From: CAWABB01 sp963701735
Lineage (GTDB): Bacteria > Bacteroidota > Ignavibacteria > UBA10030 > UBA6906
DNA: 64,000 bases
Assembly (NCBI GenBank): GCA_963701735.1
Contig: CAVPBI010000010.1
Location: forward strand, 186,001-250,000
Direction: 5' to 3'
In this document: piece by piece, positions 19,107-31,235 of the stretch
Numbering within the stretch: the stretch's first letter is position 1
Layout: every line of letters starts with the position of its first letter
Notes under the pieces: generated by a model
Told to the model about the DNA's origin: nothing
The model's database searches: none
What the model saw: only the letters and a program-made list of their open reading frames with translations
Made by a program: the position numbers and the translations under genes

Positions 19107-22058
19107 ATGCATATCCTGAGGAATGCTCTGACGACAGGCGTCTGGGGACTCCTTCTTCTCGTCGTTCTCGCTGCACACCTCTATGCCGGCACGACGGGGA
19201 AGATCGCGGGCAAAGTGGTCGACGCGTCGACCGGAGAGCCACTCCTGGGGGCGAATATCCTCGTGGAAGGGACGACCCTTGGCGCGGCAACCGATCCCGA
19301 TGGCGAGTACTTCATCATCAATCTGCCTCCGGGCATCTACACGCTGAAGGTGAGGATGGTGGGATACGACGCCCAGGCCTTCGAGAATGTCCGAGTGCGC
19401 GTGGATCTCACGACGCGCGTGGACGCGAAACTGAAGTCGTCGACCATCGATCTGGGCCAGGAAATCACAGTCGTCGGGAAACGGGAGGTGCAGAAAGACC
19501 TGACCTCTTCCGAAGTGACATTCCAGGGAGATCAGATAGAAAAACTTCCGGCCCGCGACATCAACAGTATTCTGAGCACCCAGGCCGGCATCACGCGTGA
19601 CGCAGGCGGTGACCTCCACATCCGGGGCGGACGCACCAGTGAAATCGCGTACATGGTAGACGGCGTCCAGATTATCAACCCGCTTGATCGGAGCGCCGGG
19701 ATCTCGATCGACGACCAGTCCGTGGAAGAGCTCAAGGCAATTACCGGGACGTTCAACGCGGAATACGGTCAGGCGCTCTCCGGGGTGGTGAACATCGTGA
19801 CGAAGCGGGGGAGCGAGAGGTTCACGGTGAATGCCACGGGATATATCGGTGACTACCTGAGCTTCAACGATAATATTTACGTCGTGAATGAAAGCCGCGA
19901 GTGGGCCGAGGCGGCCGCGACGGCCCTCTCCAGCAAGTCCGGATACATCCCGTACGATTTCAGTCAGCACGGGATCAACGGGCAATGGGAGGCGCAGTGG
20001 CTCGCTTACTCAGGGCAGAAGCCGTGGCTGACCAGAGAGCCCTATCTGAACAGCTACAATCCGGTCAACCGCTACGACGTGCAGCTCAATCTGAGCGGGC
20101 CGATCGGCGATGCGTTTTCGTATTTCGTGGCCGGTCGCTACCAGAACTCCCCATCCGCGGAACTCGGCTACAGGTATTTCATGCCGTGGGGAATCTGGTC
20201 GCCGGTGTCCGACACCGTTCACACCTTCCAGGCGCCTGACGGGGAGCTGGTCCCGCTCGGGTGGTACAAGGGCTGGTCCTTACAGGGTAAGCTGTTCGCC
20301 ACATTCGGTGGCGTGAACCTGAGCTACGGCCTGTACCTGAACAGAGACGACAGCTACGGCGGCGGCACCCGGTATCTGCCTGACGGGGGGCGATACTACT
20401 ACACGGACAGGACAACACACATTCTGTCGATGACGTATGTCTTCAGCCGGGCGACATTCCTGGACGCCAAGGGGAGCTACTACACGAGCTCGCACGAAAA
20501 CTACCTCTATGAGGATCCGTACGATTATCGCTACGTCCCCACACAGGCCGGCGATTTCCAGGAATGGATGTTCCGCCCCGATCGGACGAGCGATATCGAA
20601 GTGAAGACCAATCCGAACGATTTCGCCTACTGGGGGAACGACGTCGGTCGAGGCTGGAACTCCACACGGTATGTCTCGGCCAGCCTTGACCTCACGAGCC
20701 AGATCGGAAACAACAACATGATCAAGGTCGGCGCGTCGGGGAGGTTCCACGATCTGGAGAACGATTATTACTCCCTCCAGTTCTCGCAGGCGACCTATCG
20801 TCCGATCGTGCCGGACGTGTCTTCCGCGTATCACACGTACTACGCGGCCAAGCCGTACGAGCTGGCCGGGTACGTGCAGGACAAAATCGAGTTTGACGAG
20901 CTGATTATCAACGTAGGGGTCCGGTTCGACTACTTCTACTCGGATGGCAAGATCCTGGCGGACCCTGCAGACCCTCAAATCTATGCTCCGTTCAAGATGG
21001 ACCACATCTACAAGAACTACACGCCAACCACGCCGCAGGATTCTCTGGTTCCATACACTGTCGAGGAGCGGGCCGCCTTCTGGTACAAGGATCCGGATCC
21101 GAAATTCCAGGTCAGCCCCCGGTTCGGACTGTCGTTCCCGATCACGGCGGAGGGCGTGATCCATTTTTCGTACGGACACTTCTTCCAGAACCCGGCGTTC
21201 AGCGCACTGTACCAGAACCCGAACTTCTGGATTGCGGGCGCGGGCTCACAGAATCTGGTCGGGAATGCAAATCTGAATGCCGAGCGGACCGTGATGTACG
21301 AGATCGGCCTCCAGCAGCGATTCTCCCAGAGCTTCCTTCTGAACGTGACCGGATTCTACCGCGACATCCGGGACTGGCTCGACACGGGCTTCCCGGTCAA
21401 CACATACAGCGGGCTCACGTACTATAGCTACGTCAACAAGGCAAGTGCCGTCGCGACGGGGCTCATTCTTTCCGGCGCACTGAACCTGGGGAACTTCACC
21501 CTCAATCTGGACTACACATTCCAGAAGGCAGAGGGGACGGCTTCGAATCCCACCGACGCGTACAACGACATCGGCGCCGGAAGGGCGCCCCAGCTTGAGC
21601 TGCTGTCCCTGGATTGGGACCAGACGCACCAGGTCAATCTCATCGCCAGCTGGGCGAATGAGGAGTGGACTGCGACCGCGGTTGGCGCGTATGGCTCCGG
21701 ATTCCCCTATACGCCCCAGATCCCCCGGGCGGAAGCCACCGGTTCGGCGGCATACGTCGGGTGGAGCAGGAACAGCGAGAGGCGGCCACCGACGGTGAAC
21801 GTCGATCTGCACGTTTCGAAACTGTTCGACCTTGGTGCAATCAGGCTCCGCGCTCTTCTCGACGTGACGAACCTCCTGGATGCACAGAACGCGCGGTATG
21901 TGTATGGGGACACCGGCCTGCCGGACTACACGCTGGACGACTATCTGAGCAGGGCGCGATTGACCGAAATCAGCAGCTCGACCGAGTATTTCGCAAGCCC
22001 GGGCATGTACTACCCCCCGCGAACGATTTCTCTTGGTGTCAGGGTAACGTACCAGTAA
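19107..22058 (+). CDS. TonB-dependent receptor with carboxypeptidase-regulatory-like domain
   Basis: A 983-residue outer-membrane transporter. The signal peptide (about 1-28) is followed by a CarboxypepD_reg-like domain (KIAGKVVDASTGEPLLGANI, about 30-115), a plug domain (ITVVGKRE through VDGVQIINPLDR, EEL, and FNAEYGQALSGVVNIVTKRG), then a 22-strand-type barrel ending LGVRVTYQ. ATG 19107 was chosen because the signal peptide starts there; the frame is open a little upstream. It opens a long gene run: 19 bp to the PorV-like gene. No SusD homologue is adjacent. By location it should take up manno-oligosaccharides, powered by TonB-ExbBD; the ligand is inferred. Confidence 0.92.
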   Translation: MHILRNALTTGVWGLLLLVVLAAHLYAGTTGKIAGKVVDASTGEPLLGANILVEGTTLGAATDPDGEYFIINLPPGIYTLKVRMVGYDAQAFENVRVRVDLTTRVDAKLKSSTIDLGQEITVVGKREVQKDLTSSEVTFQGDQIEKLPARDINSILSTQAGITRDAGGDLHIRGGRTSEIAYMVDGVQIINPLDRSAGISIDDQSVEELKAITGTFNAEYGQALSGVVNIVTKRGSERFTVNATGYIGDYLSFNDNIYVVNESREWAEAAATALSSKSGYIPYDFSQHGINGQWEAQWLAYSGQKPWLTREPYLNSYNPVNRYDVQLNLSGPIGDAFSYFVAGRYQNSPSAELGYRYFMPWGIWSPVSDTVHTFQAPDGELVPLGWYKGWSLQGKLFATFGGVNLSYGLYLNRDDSYGGGTRYLPDGGRYYYTDRTTHILSMTYVFSRATFLDAKGSYYTSSHENYLYEDPYDYRYVPTQAGDFQEWMFRPDRTSDIEVKTNPNDFAYWGNDVGRGWNSTRYVSASLDLTSQIGNNNMIKVGASGRFHDLENDYYSLQFSQATYRPIVPDVSSAYHTYYAAKPYELAGYVQDKIEFDELIINVGVRFDYFYSDGKILADPADPQIYAPFKMDHIYKNYTPTTPQDSLVPYTVEERAAFWYKDPDPKFQVSPRFGLSFPITAEGVIHFSYGHFFQNPAFSALYQNPNFWIAGAGSQNLVGNANLNAERTVMYEIGLQQRFSQSFLLNVTGFYRDIRDWLDTGFPVNTYSGLTYYSYVNKASAVATGLILSGALNLGNFTLNLDYTFQKAEGTASNPTDAYNDIGAGRAPQLELLSLDWDQTHQVNLIASWANEEWTATAVGAYGSGFPYTPQIPRAEATGSAAYVGWSRNSERRPPTVNVDLHVSKLFDLGAIRLRALLDVTNLLDAQNARYVYGDTGLPDYTLDDYLSRARLTEISSSTEYFASPGMYYPPRTISLGVRVTYQ

Positions 22059-22077
22059 TGCCGACTGAGGTGATTTC

Positions 22078-23157
22078 ATGAAACGAACAGACCTGCTGTT
22101 CCAATCCGCGCGCTGGCAGCCGAGATCATGCGGTCGGGCGCTCCTGGCATTGCTTGTTGCAGGCACCCTGACCGCCCCATTGTCTGCCCAAACGGTCAAC
22201 CGGATAGGAACCACTGCCGCGTCGTTCCTCAAGATCGGCGTCGGCGCACATGCTGTTGCGATGGGCGAGGCATACACGACACGTGCGGAAGACGCAACGG
22301 GGGTGTACTGGAATCCGGCGGGAACGACGTCCCTCCAGCGTGCCCAGGCGTTCTTCTCGTACGACGATTATATCGCCGATGTGCGATACACCTTCGGCGC
22401 ACTGGCTGTTCCGGTCACCGATATCGGCACCTTCGGGATCTTCTTCGGCGTGCTGGGAATGGATGACATCGAGCGAACGACCATTCAGTATCCCAACGGA
22501 ACCGGCGAGCGCGTGTCTGCCAGCTCGTATGTCGTAGGCGTCTCGTACTCCCGCGCCCTCACCGACAGGTTCGCCATCGGCTTCAACGGCAAATATGTTC
22601 GGGAGTCGATCTGGCACTCTTCCGCGGATGGATTCGCGGGCGACGTCGGTGTCATCTACACGACCCTTTTCAAGAACATCAAGATCGGCATGTCCATCAG
22701 CAATTTCGGCACCTCCATGCAGATGAGCGGACGCGACATGCTGGTCCAGCACGACATCGCCGAGAACTTCGCCGGGAACAACAGAAACCTGAACGCCAAC
22801 ATGGAGACGGACAATTTTCCGCTCCCCATACTGTTCAGAGTCGGCGTGTCGGCGAATATATGGAGAGATTTCCTTGGCTCGGAAGAACACGACTGGATCG
22901 TGGCGGTTGACGCCATCCATCCCAACGACAACCCGGAATACATCAATGTCGGCACCGAGGTGTCGCTCTACCGCAGGATGATCTCACTGCGTGCAGGATA
23001 CCGGCAGCTCTTCCTGGATGATCGGGAAGGGGGACTGACGCTGGGAGTCGGCGTGGGCGCCGAGGTCATGGGGGGGAGGGTCGACGTTGACTATGCGTAT
23101 GTGGATATGGGGCGCCTCAACAATACCAATAAGTTCACGCTTCTCCTTTCCTTCTGA
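22078..23157 (+). CDS. PorV/PorQ-family outer-membrane protein
   Basis: A 359-residue FadL-type beta-barrel of the PorV/PorQ group. Start ATG 22078, signal peptide ending PLSAQ. The family opening AASFLKIGVGAHAVAMGEAYT and then DATGVYWNPAGT are clear, and the C-terminus ends in alternating hydrophobics finishing with Phe (FTLLLSF), as in outer-membrane barrels. PorV proteins in Bacteroidetes shuttle or attach T9SS cargo. A copy inside a polysaccharide locus, directly after a TonB receptor and before a giant surface protein, could be a dedicated partner of either. The exact role is inferred. Confidence 0.85.
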   Translation: MKRTDLLFQSARWQPRSCGRALLALLVAGTLTAPLSAQTVNRIGTTAASFLKIGVGAHAVAMGEAYTTRAEDATGVYWNPAGTTSLQRAQAFFSYDDYIADVRYTFGALAVPVTDIGTFGIFFGVLGMDDIERTTIQYPNGTGERVSASSYVVGVSYSRALTDRFAIGFNGKYVRESIWHSSADGFAGDVGVIYTTLFKNIKIGMSISNFGTSMQMSGRDMLVQHDIAENFAGNNRNLNANMETDNFPLPILFRVGVSANIWRDFLGSEEHDWIVAVDAIHPNDNPEYINVGTEVSLYRRMISLRAGYRQLFLDDREGGLTLGVGVGAEVMGGRVDVDYAYVDMGRLNNTNKFTLLLSF

Positions 23158-23179
23158 ACGACCAGCGCACGAGAGAACC

Positions 23180-26100
23180 ATGAAAGCTCGATTCCTTCTT
23201 CCGGTGGTGGCGCTGGCAGTGTGCAGCGCGCCTGACATCGACGCACAGCAGTACGGGAACGGCGATGTGATCAACCGTGCCCGGAATGTGCATGCCGGGA
23301 ACCTCGTTCGGGTTACGTTCCACAACAACGGGCGCATGGGGTCCGTCCGGGGCGACCAGAGTGTGGTGTATTCTGGCGAATGGCCGATCGGCACCGGCAA
23401 AGTGCAGATGGGCAACACCTCTGCCTATGCGATGAGCGAGTTGCGGCTGTTTTCCGGGATCGACCCGGGTTCCGGCGACTCCCTCTACACGTTCGTCACG
23501 CCGGCCATCTTCTGCGAGGGTTGGGATCCCAACATTTTCTCGAATGATTCACTTGGGAAGTTTCAGGGGTTCGAACCTCTCTCCGGCTTCCTGAACCTCA
23601 CACGAAAGGAGAAGGACCCGGGGCACGCCGTGGCAATGAGCCACATGCCGTTCACCTGGCCGCCGTACTGGCCCGACAAGACATCGGATGCCGTCGATCC
23701 GGGGTGGGGTGGGCACTGGAATGGCTACTTTGGCAAGGACCAGCAGAATGCCGACCAGGAAAGCTACTTCGTCATGGACGACTACCAGTACACGAAGCGC
23801 GTCAAGGGTCTCCCGCTCCCCCTGCCCGTGCCGGCCGAGCCGCAACGGGGCGGCCTGGGACTCCGGTTGAGCGTGCGCGGACTGCAGTGGTCGAACCCGG
23901 ATGCCGAGGACTGCATCTTCTGGCTGAACGACATCAGGAACTTCGGCCAGCTGTTCCTTGACAGAACCGTCTTCGGCTTCAATGTCGGCGCCTCGAGCGG
24001 CGCCCTCTTGAACGCCTCCAACACGGACTACGCAGACGACGCCGCCAGGTTCTACCGCGAAAAAGGGCTGGCCGTCAACTACGATGTCGACAACATCGGC
24101 GTTGGAGGGTACTCGCCGGTCCCGTGGGTCGGATTCGCGTTCCTCGAAAGCCCGGGGAATCCGTACGACGGGATCGACAACGATGGCGACGGGAACACCG
24201 CTGCTACTCCGGGAGGGGGGACGGGCAAGATCATCAACCCGTCGCGCGACTTCTTCAAGATCTACGGCATCGGGGAGAAGGTGGTGGTCATCGACTATCG
24301 CACCGCCGATTACGCCCGCCAGGTCGTCGACATGCCGGCGGAGGGGATCACGATCACGCACAACGGCACGATCCACGTCATGCGACCCAACACTCCGCTG
24401 ATCGAGGAGCCGCGGAACGGGTTCGATGACAACCTCAACGGACTGATCGACGAGAGCGACGGCAGCACAACGCAGGATTCCATCAGCTACTTCCTGTACG
24501 TCAAATCAGAGTACAACAACCAGGACTACCGGGCCAAGGACTACGTGACGGGCGATGGGCTTGGAAACCTCATGATCGACGAGCGGCGCAACGACGGGCT
24601 TGACAACGATGCGGACTGGGACTCCCAGTTCGACGATGTCGGCCTGGACGGGAAGCCCGGGACGGGCGACCGCGGCGAAGGCGACGGGTCCCCGACGCCC
24701 GGTGAGGGAGAGCTCCCGGGGGAGCCCAATGTCGATATCGTGGACGTCGACGAGTCGGACCAGATCGGGCTGACAAGCTTCAAGTTCTACCGGTATGGAA
24801 CCCTGACGTACAGCAACGATGACCAGATGTGGGACTTCTCGAGGCCCGGGTACTTCGACAACCGTACAACGGAAATCGCCGATTACGACTACGTGTTCTC
24901 CTCCGGATACTTCCCGCTCCGGCCCGGACAGAAGGAGTTCTTCTCCATCGCCATGGTCTACGGCTGGGACGAGGTGGATATCCTGAGAAACAAGGACGTC
25001 GTCCAGAAGATCTACAACTCCAACTACAATTTCGCCATCGCCCCGATCAAACCGAAGGTGTCGGCGGTCGCCGGTGACAAGCAGGTGACGCTGTACTGGG
25101 ACTCGGAATCGGAAGGGAGCTTCGATCGCTTCCTCAAGCGGTATGATTTCGAGGGGTACAAGATCTACAAAGCCTCTCACTATACGTTCGAAGACGCCGG
25201 AGCAATTACCGATGGGCTGGGGTACGAGCGATTCAAGAAGCCGATTGCGATCTATGACAAGGTCGACAGCGTCTTCGGCTATTTCCCCAAGGATTTCGGG
25301 ACCGGCGTGCTGTTCAATCTCGGCAATGAGACCGGGCTCGTGCACAACTACGTCGACCGCGACGTGGTCAACGGTATCCGGTATTACTACGCGGTGACGG
25401 CATTTGACCGCGGCGACGTCGACAAGAATATCGGCCCGACGGAAACAACCATCTTCGTCAATGTTGACCAGTCGGGAAACATCGAGTTTGGTGAAAACGT
25501 CATTGCCGTTACGCCGCAGGCGCCGTCGGCGGGATATCAGGGGGCCGGGTTCGACATGCAGCCGACCCTGGTGGGGGACGGGTTGACCCGCGGGCAGGTC
25601 GGGGTGAACATCCTCGACCCTGCGTCCGATCAGAGGCGGCGAGGAGTACGAGATACAGTTCCTCGACAAGTCGATGGACCTGCGGGACAACAACCTCAAC
25701 GGCCTGATCGACGTTGCAGATTCCCTGGAGATGCTCCCCACCGAAACGTCCGGCTTCGTGCTTCGCAATCTCACCACGCAGGCTGCTCAGGATACCGTCT
25801 GGATCTATGACCAGAAGAGAGAGGTTGACACCGTTGTCCAGACGAAGAATCTGTACGACGACGGCGACGGGGACCCACGGACGTTCCGCCAGATCCTCCA
25901 CGGCATGGATATCGTCGTGAAGAACCCTGAAGCCGGGGTGTACGAGGACGAAGAGCAAGGCATCGTGGGAGGAATCAAGTGGGGGAATGGCGTGGATTAC
26001 AACAACGCTTATGCCCTTGTGTTCGGCACCTTCGCGCTCACGGGGTACCAGCCCGGGACTCCGTACCCCCGGCAGTACCGCATCATGTTCTACGACACGA

Positions 26101-26822
26101 TTGTAGACAGCTCCGATCGCATCAACCTCACTCTTGCAGCCTCCGGGCGTCCATTCCCCGTGGCCCGGCAGCCTGTCAACTTCCGGATCTACGACATCCA
26201 GTCGGGGGCGCAACTTCGATGCGGCTTTGTGGACCTGTCCGTGAATCCGACCCTGACCCCGAAGGGACATTTCTCGGCCAAGGATCGTATCATCTTCTAT
26301 GAGAAGCTCGCGAACGATTCGACGCTCATTACGCTCAGCCTTTTCAACGGATCACAGGAAGACACCAGCTTCTTCAACCAGTACGGAAGAATCATGGGAG
26401 CAGGGGACACCCTCACGCTCTACACCGACAACCCGTTCACGTCCCAGATTCGATACCGTTTCACGACTCGGGGTGAATCCGTGGATCACGCGGCAGCGTC
26501 CGGTGCCCTGTCGGCGATCCGGGTCGTACCAAATCCGTACGTCGTGACGGCGCTCTGGGAGCCGCAGAATCCGTATGCATCCGGCCGTGGTCCTCGCGCG
26601 ATCCAGTTCATCAATCTTCCTCAACGGTGCACGATCCGCATCTATGCGCTGGACGGGACGCTCGTGCGAACTCTCGAGCACGATGCCCCTCTCGCCGACG
26701 GTTCGGAGACCTGGGACCTCCTGAGCCGCGAGAATATGCAGGTGGCGTATGGCGTGTATATCTATCAGGTGGACGCTGCGGATCTCGGGGTCAATGTCGG
26801 CAAAATCTTCCTGATCAAATGA
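23180..26822 (+). CDS. Giant surface protein with Asp-rich repeats, frame-broken
   Basis: A ~1214-residue exported protein, start ATG 23180, signal peptide MKARFLLPVVALAVCSA. The body has no catalytic signature. It carries at least four Asp/Asn-rich loops that look like Ca2+-binding turns: DGIDNDGDGN (~24170), GFDDNLNGLIDES (~24420), NDGLDNDADWD (~24595) and DNNLNGLIDVADS (~25690). FN3-like segments follow (VTLYWDSESEGSFD; YYYAVTAFDRGD). The C-terminus (RVVPNPYVV, IRIYALDGTLVRTLEHD to GKIFLIK) is a FlgD/T9SS-like ending. One frame change at about 25632 inside GAGGCGGCGAGG; both sides match. It lies 22 bp after the PorV gene, and its stop overlaps the next start. Possibly the oligosaccharide-capturing partner of the TonB receptor. 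Confidence 0.75.
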
Positions 26823-28240
26823 GGCTCGCTCGGTGATCGGGGCATGTCTCTCGCTCTGTGCTGGTTGTGGGGTCCGGTCAACGGCATGATTCGGTGGTGG
26901 CCGAGTTTGGGCCTCACCGCATTACTCTCTCCGAGTACAGGCTCGCCTACCAGGAGGTAGTCAGGAATCCCGGCGTCTTTGATTCACCTACCGCGCGGGA
27001 GGAGTTTCTTGATGAGATGATCGCCGGACGCCTGCTTGCCGCGGAAGCGAAGCGTCGCGGTCGCGGCGTGGACGAGTCGATGAAGGCGTCGATGGACGCC
27101 TACAGGGACCGGCGCTTACGACGGGCTCACTTCGACGCGGTGATCAAGCCCGCCGTCCGCGTGGAAGAGCGGGATGTCGAAGAAGCCTACCGGTTCACGC
27201 AGGAGCAGCGCCGTCTGAGCCATCTCTTCTTTCCTGACATCAGGAGTGCGGATTCCGTGTATGCACTTCTGGCAAAGGGGGCTACGTTCGAAGCGCTTGC
27301 AGCCGGAGTCTTCGCAGATAGCGCCCTTGCGCGCAGCGGGGGAGATCTCGGATGGGTGTCGTGGGACCAGCTTGACTACGACCTTGCCATGACCGCCTTC
27401 CGGCTGAAGGTCGGGGCCGTATCCTCTCCAGTCGCCTCATCCTTCGGCTACCATATCCTCAAGGTGACCGATTTCAAGAAGAACCCCCTGATCACCCGGC
27501 AACAGTATGAGGACCGGCGCCGGAAAGTCCGATACCTCCTGGAATCCAAAATCGGAGAGAAGGAAGCCCTGGCATATGTTCGGAGCATGCTCTCACGGGC
27601 AACCATCCGGCTGAACCCGGAGGTCCTTGATTTTGTACGCGGGAAACTGCAGGATATCTTCAGTGAGAAAACCGTCGCCGGCTGACCAGTTCTCCGAGGT
27701 TCAGCTTCAGGACGGGGAAATCCGGCTCGTGGAAATGACCCTCTGGGACGCCCGGCAGGAGATCATGGCCGTTGTCAACGGGAGCCCCCTCACCGTTGAA
27801 TGGTTCATGGGGGCGATCCAGTATATCCCTTATGCCATTGTCCATACCAGCTTCAGGGCGACATGTGATTACGCAATCCGTGACTTCCTCCTCACGAAGG
27901 AAGCCGTCGCAAAGGGGCTCGATCGCCAGGAGGACGTCGTGCTTGCGACGGCCTTGTTCGAAGAGTACCAGATCCAGCGGGCGTTCCGACGTGACCTCGT
28001 CCGGTCGGTAACGGTTACGGAGGAAGATTTCGGGCCTCCTATGATCGGAACACGTCAACGTGGCACGAGGTCCCGTTCGATTCGGTCCGCGGCTTCATCC
28101 AGGATGCAGTGACGGTGGAGAAGAAACAGGCGGTCGTTCCGTCGCTCGTCAAGGAGCTCTCGGGAGAGACCCCGATCACGAAGCACATGAACATCATCAA
28201 CCGGTACTACGACGATCTCTTGAAGGCCGCACCGCGCTGA
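26819..28240 (+). CDS. PpiC/SurA-type peptidyl-prolyl isomerase, probable lipoprotein, frame-broken
   Basis: A ~470-residue periplasmic foldase. ATG 26819 overlaps the previous stop (ATGA). The first codons are followed in a neighbouring frame by VIGACLSLCAGCG, a lipoprotein-type signal, before the conserved frame begins near 26870 (VVAEFGPHRITLSEYRLAYQEV). An N-terminal SurA-like helical part is followed by a parvulin domain: RLSHLFFPDI, then DLGWVSWDQLDYDLAMTAFRLKVGAVSSPVASSFGYHILKV. After about 27672 and again about 28035 the frame shifts, and the protein continues to KAAPR-stop at 28240. It probably helps fold the locus's own outer-membrane and exported proteins. The start and the first 15 codons are uncertain. 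Confidence 0.75.
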
Positions 28241-28273
28241 GCCTGAGCAGGGGGGGCCGGAGGGAACACCACC

Positions 28274-31206
28274 ATGATGAGAATGTCACCGGGAAGTTCT
28301 GTCGTTCGGGGCACAGGAGTATGGGCTGCCGTCATGATGCTCGGCCTTTCATGGAGCCCGGCGCTCTCCCAGATGACAGGATACCTGGAAACCTATGACG
28401 ACGGGGACATCTCGCGTTGGGAAGTGGATACGGACGCAATGAGGACCTACCAGCTTTCCGCCGAAGGTCAGTCGCTCGGGATCTCGTACACTCGAACACC
28501 ATCGAGCTGGGAGTGGGACAATTTCCACTGGACGCCACCAACAGCGATCAATGTGGGGTCGAATCCCCTGATCACGATCCGCATCCGATCGACTGTCCGT
28601 TCAGAACTCGCCGTCAAGCCGGTGTATGGTGACGGCACGAGTAGCTGGCTGACGTATCAGCTCTCCGGCGACAGCCTCTGGCGGTGGGTGAGTCTGAGTA
28701 TCCCCGGAACGGGAGACCGAACCATCACACGGCTCTACTGCTATCTCGACGGCGGCACGACGGTGTCGCGATCGGGCGTCCTGCTCATCGACGAGATGCG
28801 ACTCGGAGACTCCGCTTTTGTCATGGCAGACCCTGCCGGTCTCCAGCGGGCGATCGAGGCGGCGGGGCGGCTGCTTGCCACGACGACAGAAGGGAGCGGC
28901 GAAGGTGAGTTTCCGGCCGGGTCGAAGGCCGTCGTGGAGGCGGCGCGAGCCCGCGCGGAGAACGTCCTCGCCAGCGGCACGAACGACCAGGCCGTGATCG
29001 AGCGTGAGACGTGGGATCTCAATGACGCCTGCACGACATACGAACGCAATGTCAACGCCGTATCGGTTCCGTTGACGGATCCACACCCCACGAAGCAGAC
29101 GCGATATTTGTACCTTAACCTGACCGTGCTTGCCCCTACCTCGCTGCTCTTCGGAATGCACGACGCCACCGGCTATGGCGTCGGCTGGTCGGGCGACGAT
29201 GACCGGAGCGACGTGAAGAGCGTATGCGGTGACTACCCGGCGGTGTACAGTGAAGACATGAGCGGGGTCGCGGAGAATGGCAACACCGATGGCGTCCGCT
29301 ACCGGCTGACGTCGGCGTACGATCGCGGCGGGGTCATCACCATGTGCTGGCACCAGCTCGACCCTGACGGGCGGGGGTTCTACGCTGCGGACGTCAACAA
29401 TGAGCGGATCGTGGCGACAATCATCCCCGGTGGTCCGCGTCATGCTGACTACAAGACCAAGCTGAACCGGGTTGCCCGATTCCTGAAATCCCTCCGCGGC
29501 GCAGGCGGTGAATCGATCCCCGTCATCTTCCGGCCGTACCATGAGCACTCCGGAAGCTGGTTCTGGTGGGGGGCTGACCACGCAACGCCTTCCGAATACA
29601 ATGCGCTCTGGCAGTTCACCGCCCACTATCTGCACGACTCGCTGAACGTACACAACCTGCTCTGGGCGCTCTCGCCCACGATGGACGCGGCGGGAACCGG
29701 GGACCAGTATTTCGACATTTACCCCGGTGATCCGTACATCGACATCTTTGGGGCGGACAACTATTTCTCGAATGCGGTGACGTCTCAGGAAATCCAGACG
29801 TTTTCGGGCCGGATGCGGACCATGGTGAACCACGCGCGTGGACCGGAACAAAGTCGTCGCGATGACCGAGGTGGGCCAGGAGGCCCTGCCGATGAACACC
29901 TGGTTCACGGAAGCGCTTCTGGCCCCCATCAAATACGACTCGGTCAACACCAGAATGGCCTATGCGGCCGTGTGGCGCAATGCGAGCACGACCCACCATT
30001 TCGCCCCGTATCCGGGCCACCCGAGTGTGCCGGATTTTCTGGCATTCTACAACGACCCGTACACCCTCTTCGAGCGAGACCTGCCGCAGATGTACGCTCT
30101 TCCGCTGCCGGACACCGATCCGCCTGTATTCGTTTCCAATCACGATTCCACATATGTGTCGCCCTCCACGTCGATCGTGATTACGATGGAGACAAACGAG
30201 CGGGCCTATCTGAAGATATGGCAGTCGGATGCCGACTTCGCGCGCTCCCCGGGTCGTTTACCGGCGGCGAAGGCGGGTACGTTCACACGCTGACGATTTC
30301 CGGGACGCCAGGGGGAGAGCCGGACGATGTATGTCCGGGCGCGGGACCTTTCGGGAATGTCGATGCAGCAGTCAACGATCGTCAGGTACGCCGTCGATAC
30401 ACTGCAGGCGCCAGTGTACTGGACAGACCTCCTGTATCCGGTGGCGGATTGGTCCACAGGTGTTGCGCCGATCGGCACCGATGCGGCGGCGGTAACGCAT
30501 CCCCAGCCCGTCCGCACGATCTACTTCAGGACGTCCTTCACTCTTGCAAGCCTTCCCACCGCGATGGCGGTGTTCGTGAAAGTCGTACGGCGGATTTGCC
30601 GCCACCATGAACGGTCACGAAGTCGGCCGCGTGAATCTGCCGGCGGAAGGGAGGCTTGACTACAACGCCAATCCAACGAGCGCGGGAGCCGTCAACAGGC
30701 AGTTGCTGCTGGACAGCGTGGCACTCAACGTCCTGCGCCCGGGAGACAATGTTGTTTCGATCGAAGTCCACGTCCCCGAGACTGCTTCGGTCCCGAGTTT
30801 TGACGCCTACGTCATCGACCAGACGATGGCGCGCGTCGTCCCGTTCGGGGCGCAGTGGGCCTACTCCGACAAGGGGTACAGGCCGCCTGACAAGACGCTG
30901 GGAGAGATCCTGAGCGGCATTGCTGATGAACCGTCCGTTCCCGTGGCGATGGCTCTCCTTCCCAACTATCCGAATCCGTTCAATCCTCAAACCCGGATCA
31001 CCTATTCCGTCTCGAAGGCCGGGAACGTCGCTCTGGAGGTGTTCGACATGCTTGGCCGGCGCGTGGCGGTGCTGCTGGACGAGTACCGTCCGGCCGGCAC
31101 GTACACGACGACATTTGACGCGGGACATATGGCAAGCGGTGCGTATATTCTCCGGATGCGAGCTGCGGGCTTCCAGTCAACGCAGAAAATGCTGCTTCTG
31201 CGCTAG
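28274..31206 (+). CDS. GH26 endo-beta-1,4-mannanase with T9SS tail, frame-broken
   Basis: A ~975-residue secreted mannanase. Start ATG 28274, signal peptide ending PALSQ. An N-terminal beta-sandwich (about 36-180, ending VLLIDEMRLG) is probably a carbohydrate-binding module. The GH26 domain follows: MHDATGYGVGW, DYPAVYSEDM, acid/base Glu in FRPYHEHSGSWFWWG (E424), LLWALSP, and nucleophile Glu in VVAMTEVGQE (~29870). Then come Ig-like domains, a binding-like domain (GHEVGRVNLPAEGRL onward) and the T9SS sorting domain NYPNPFNPQTRITY to MLLLR. The frame breaks near 29838, 30240, 30325 and 30585, with conservation kept throughout. It is the likely main exo-facing mannanase of the operon. Confidence 0.85.
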
Positions 31207-31235
31207 GGCGCGTTCATCAGCTGACGGGCCTCTCC

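Noticed and set aside
24506..25777. 423-codon open frame on the minus strand over the surface protein
   Set aside because: Shadow of the Asp-rich coding strand; no signal, fold or family cue.
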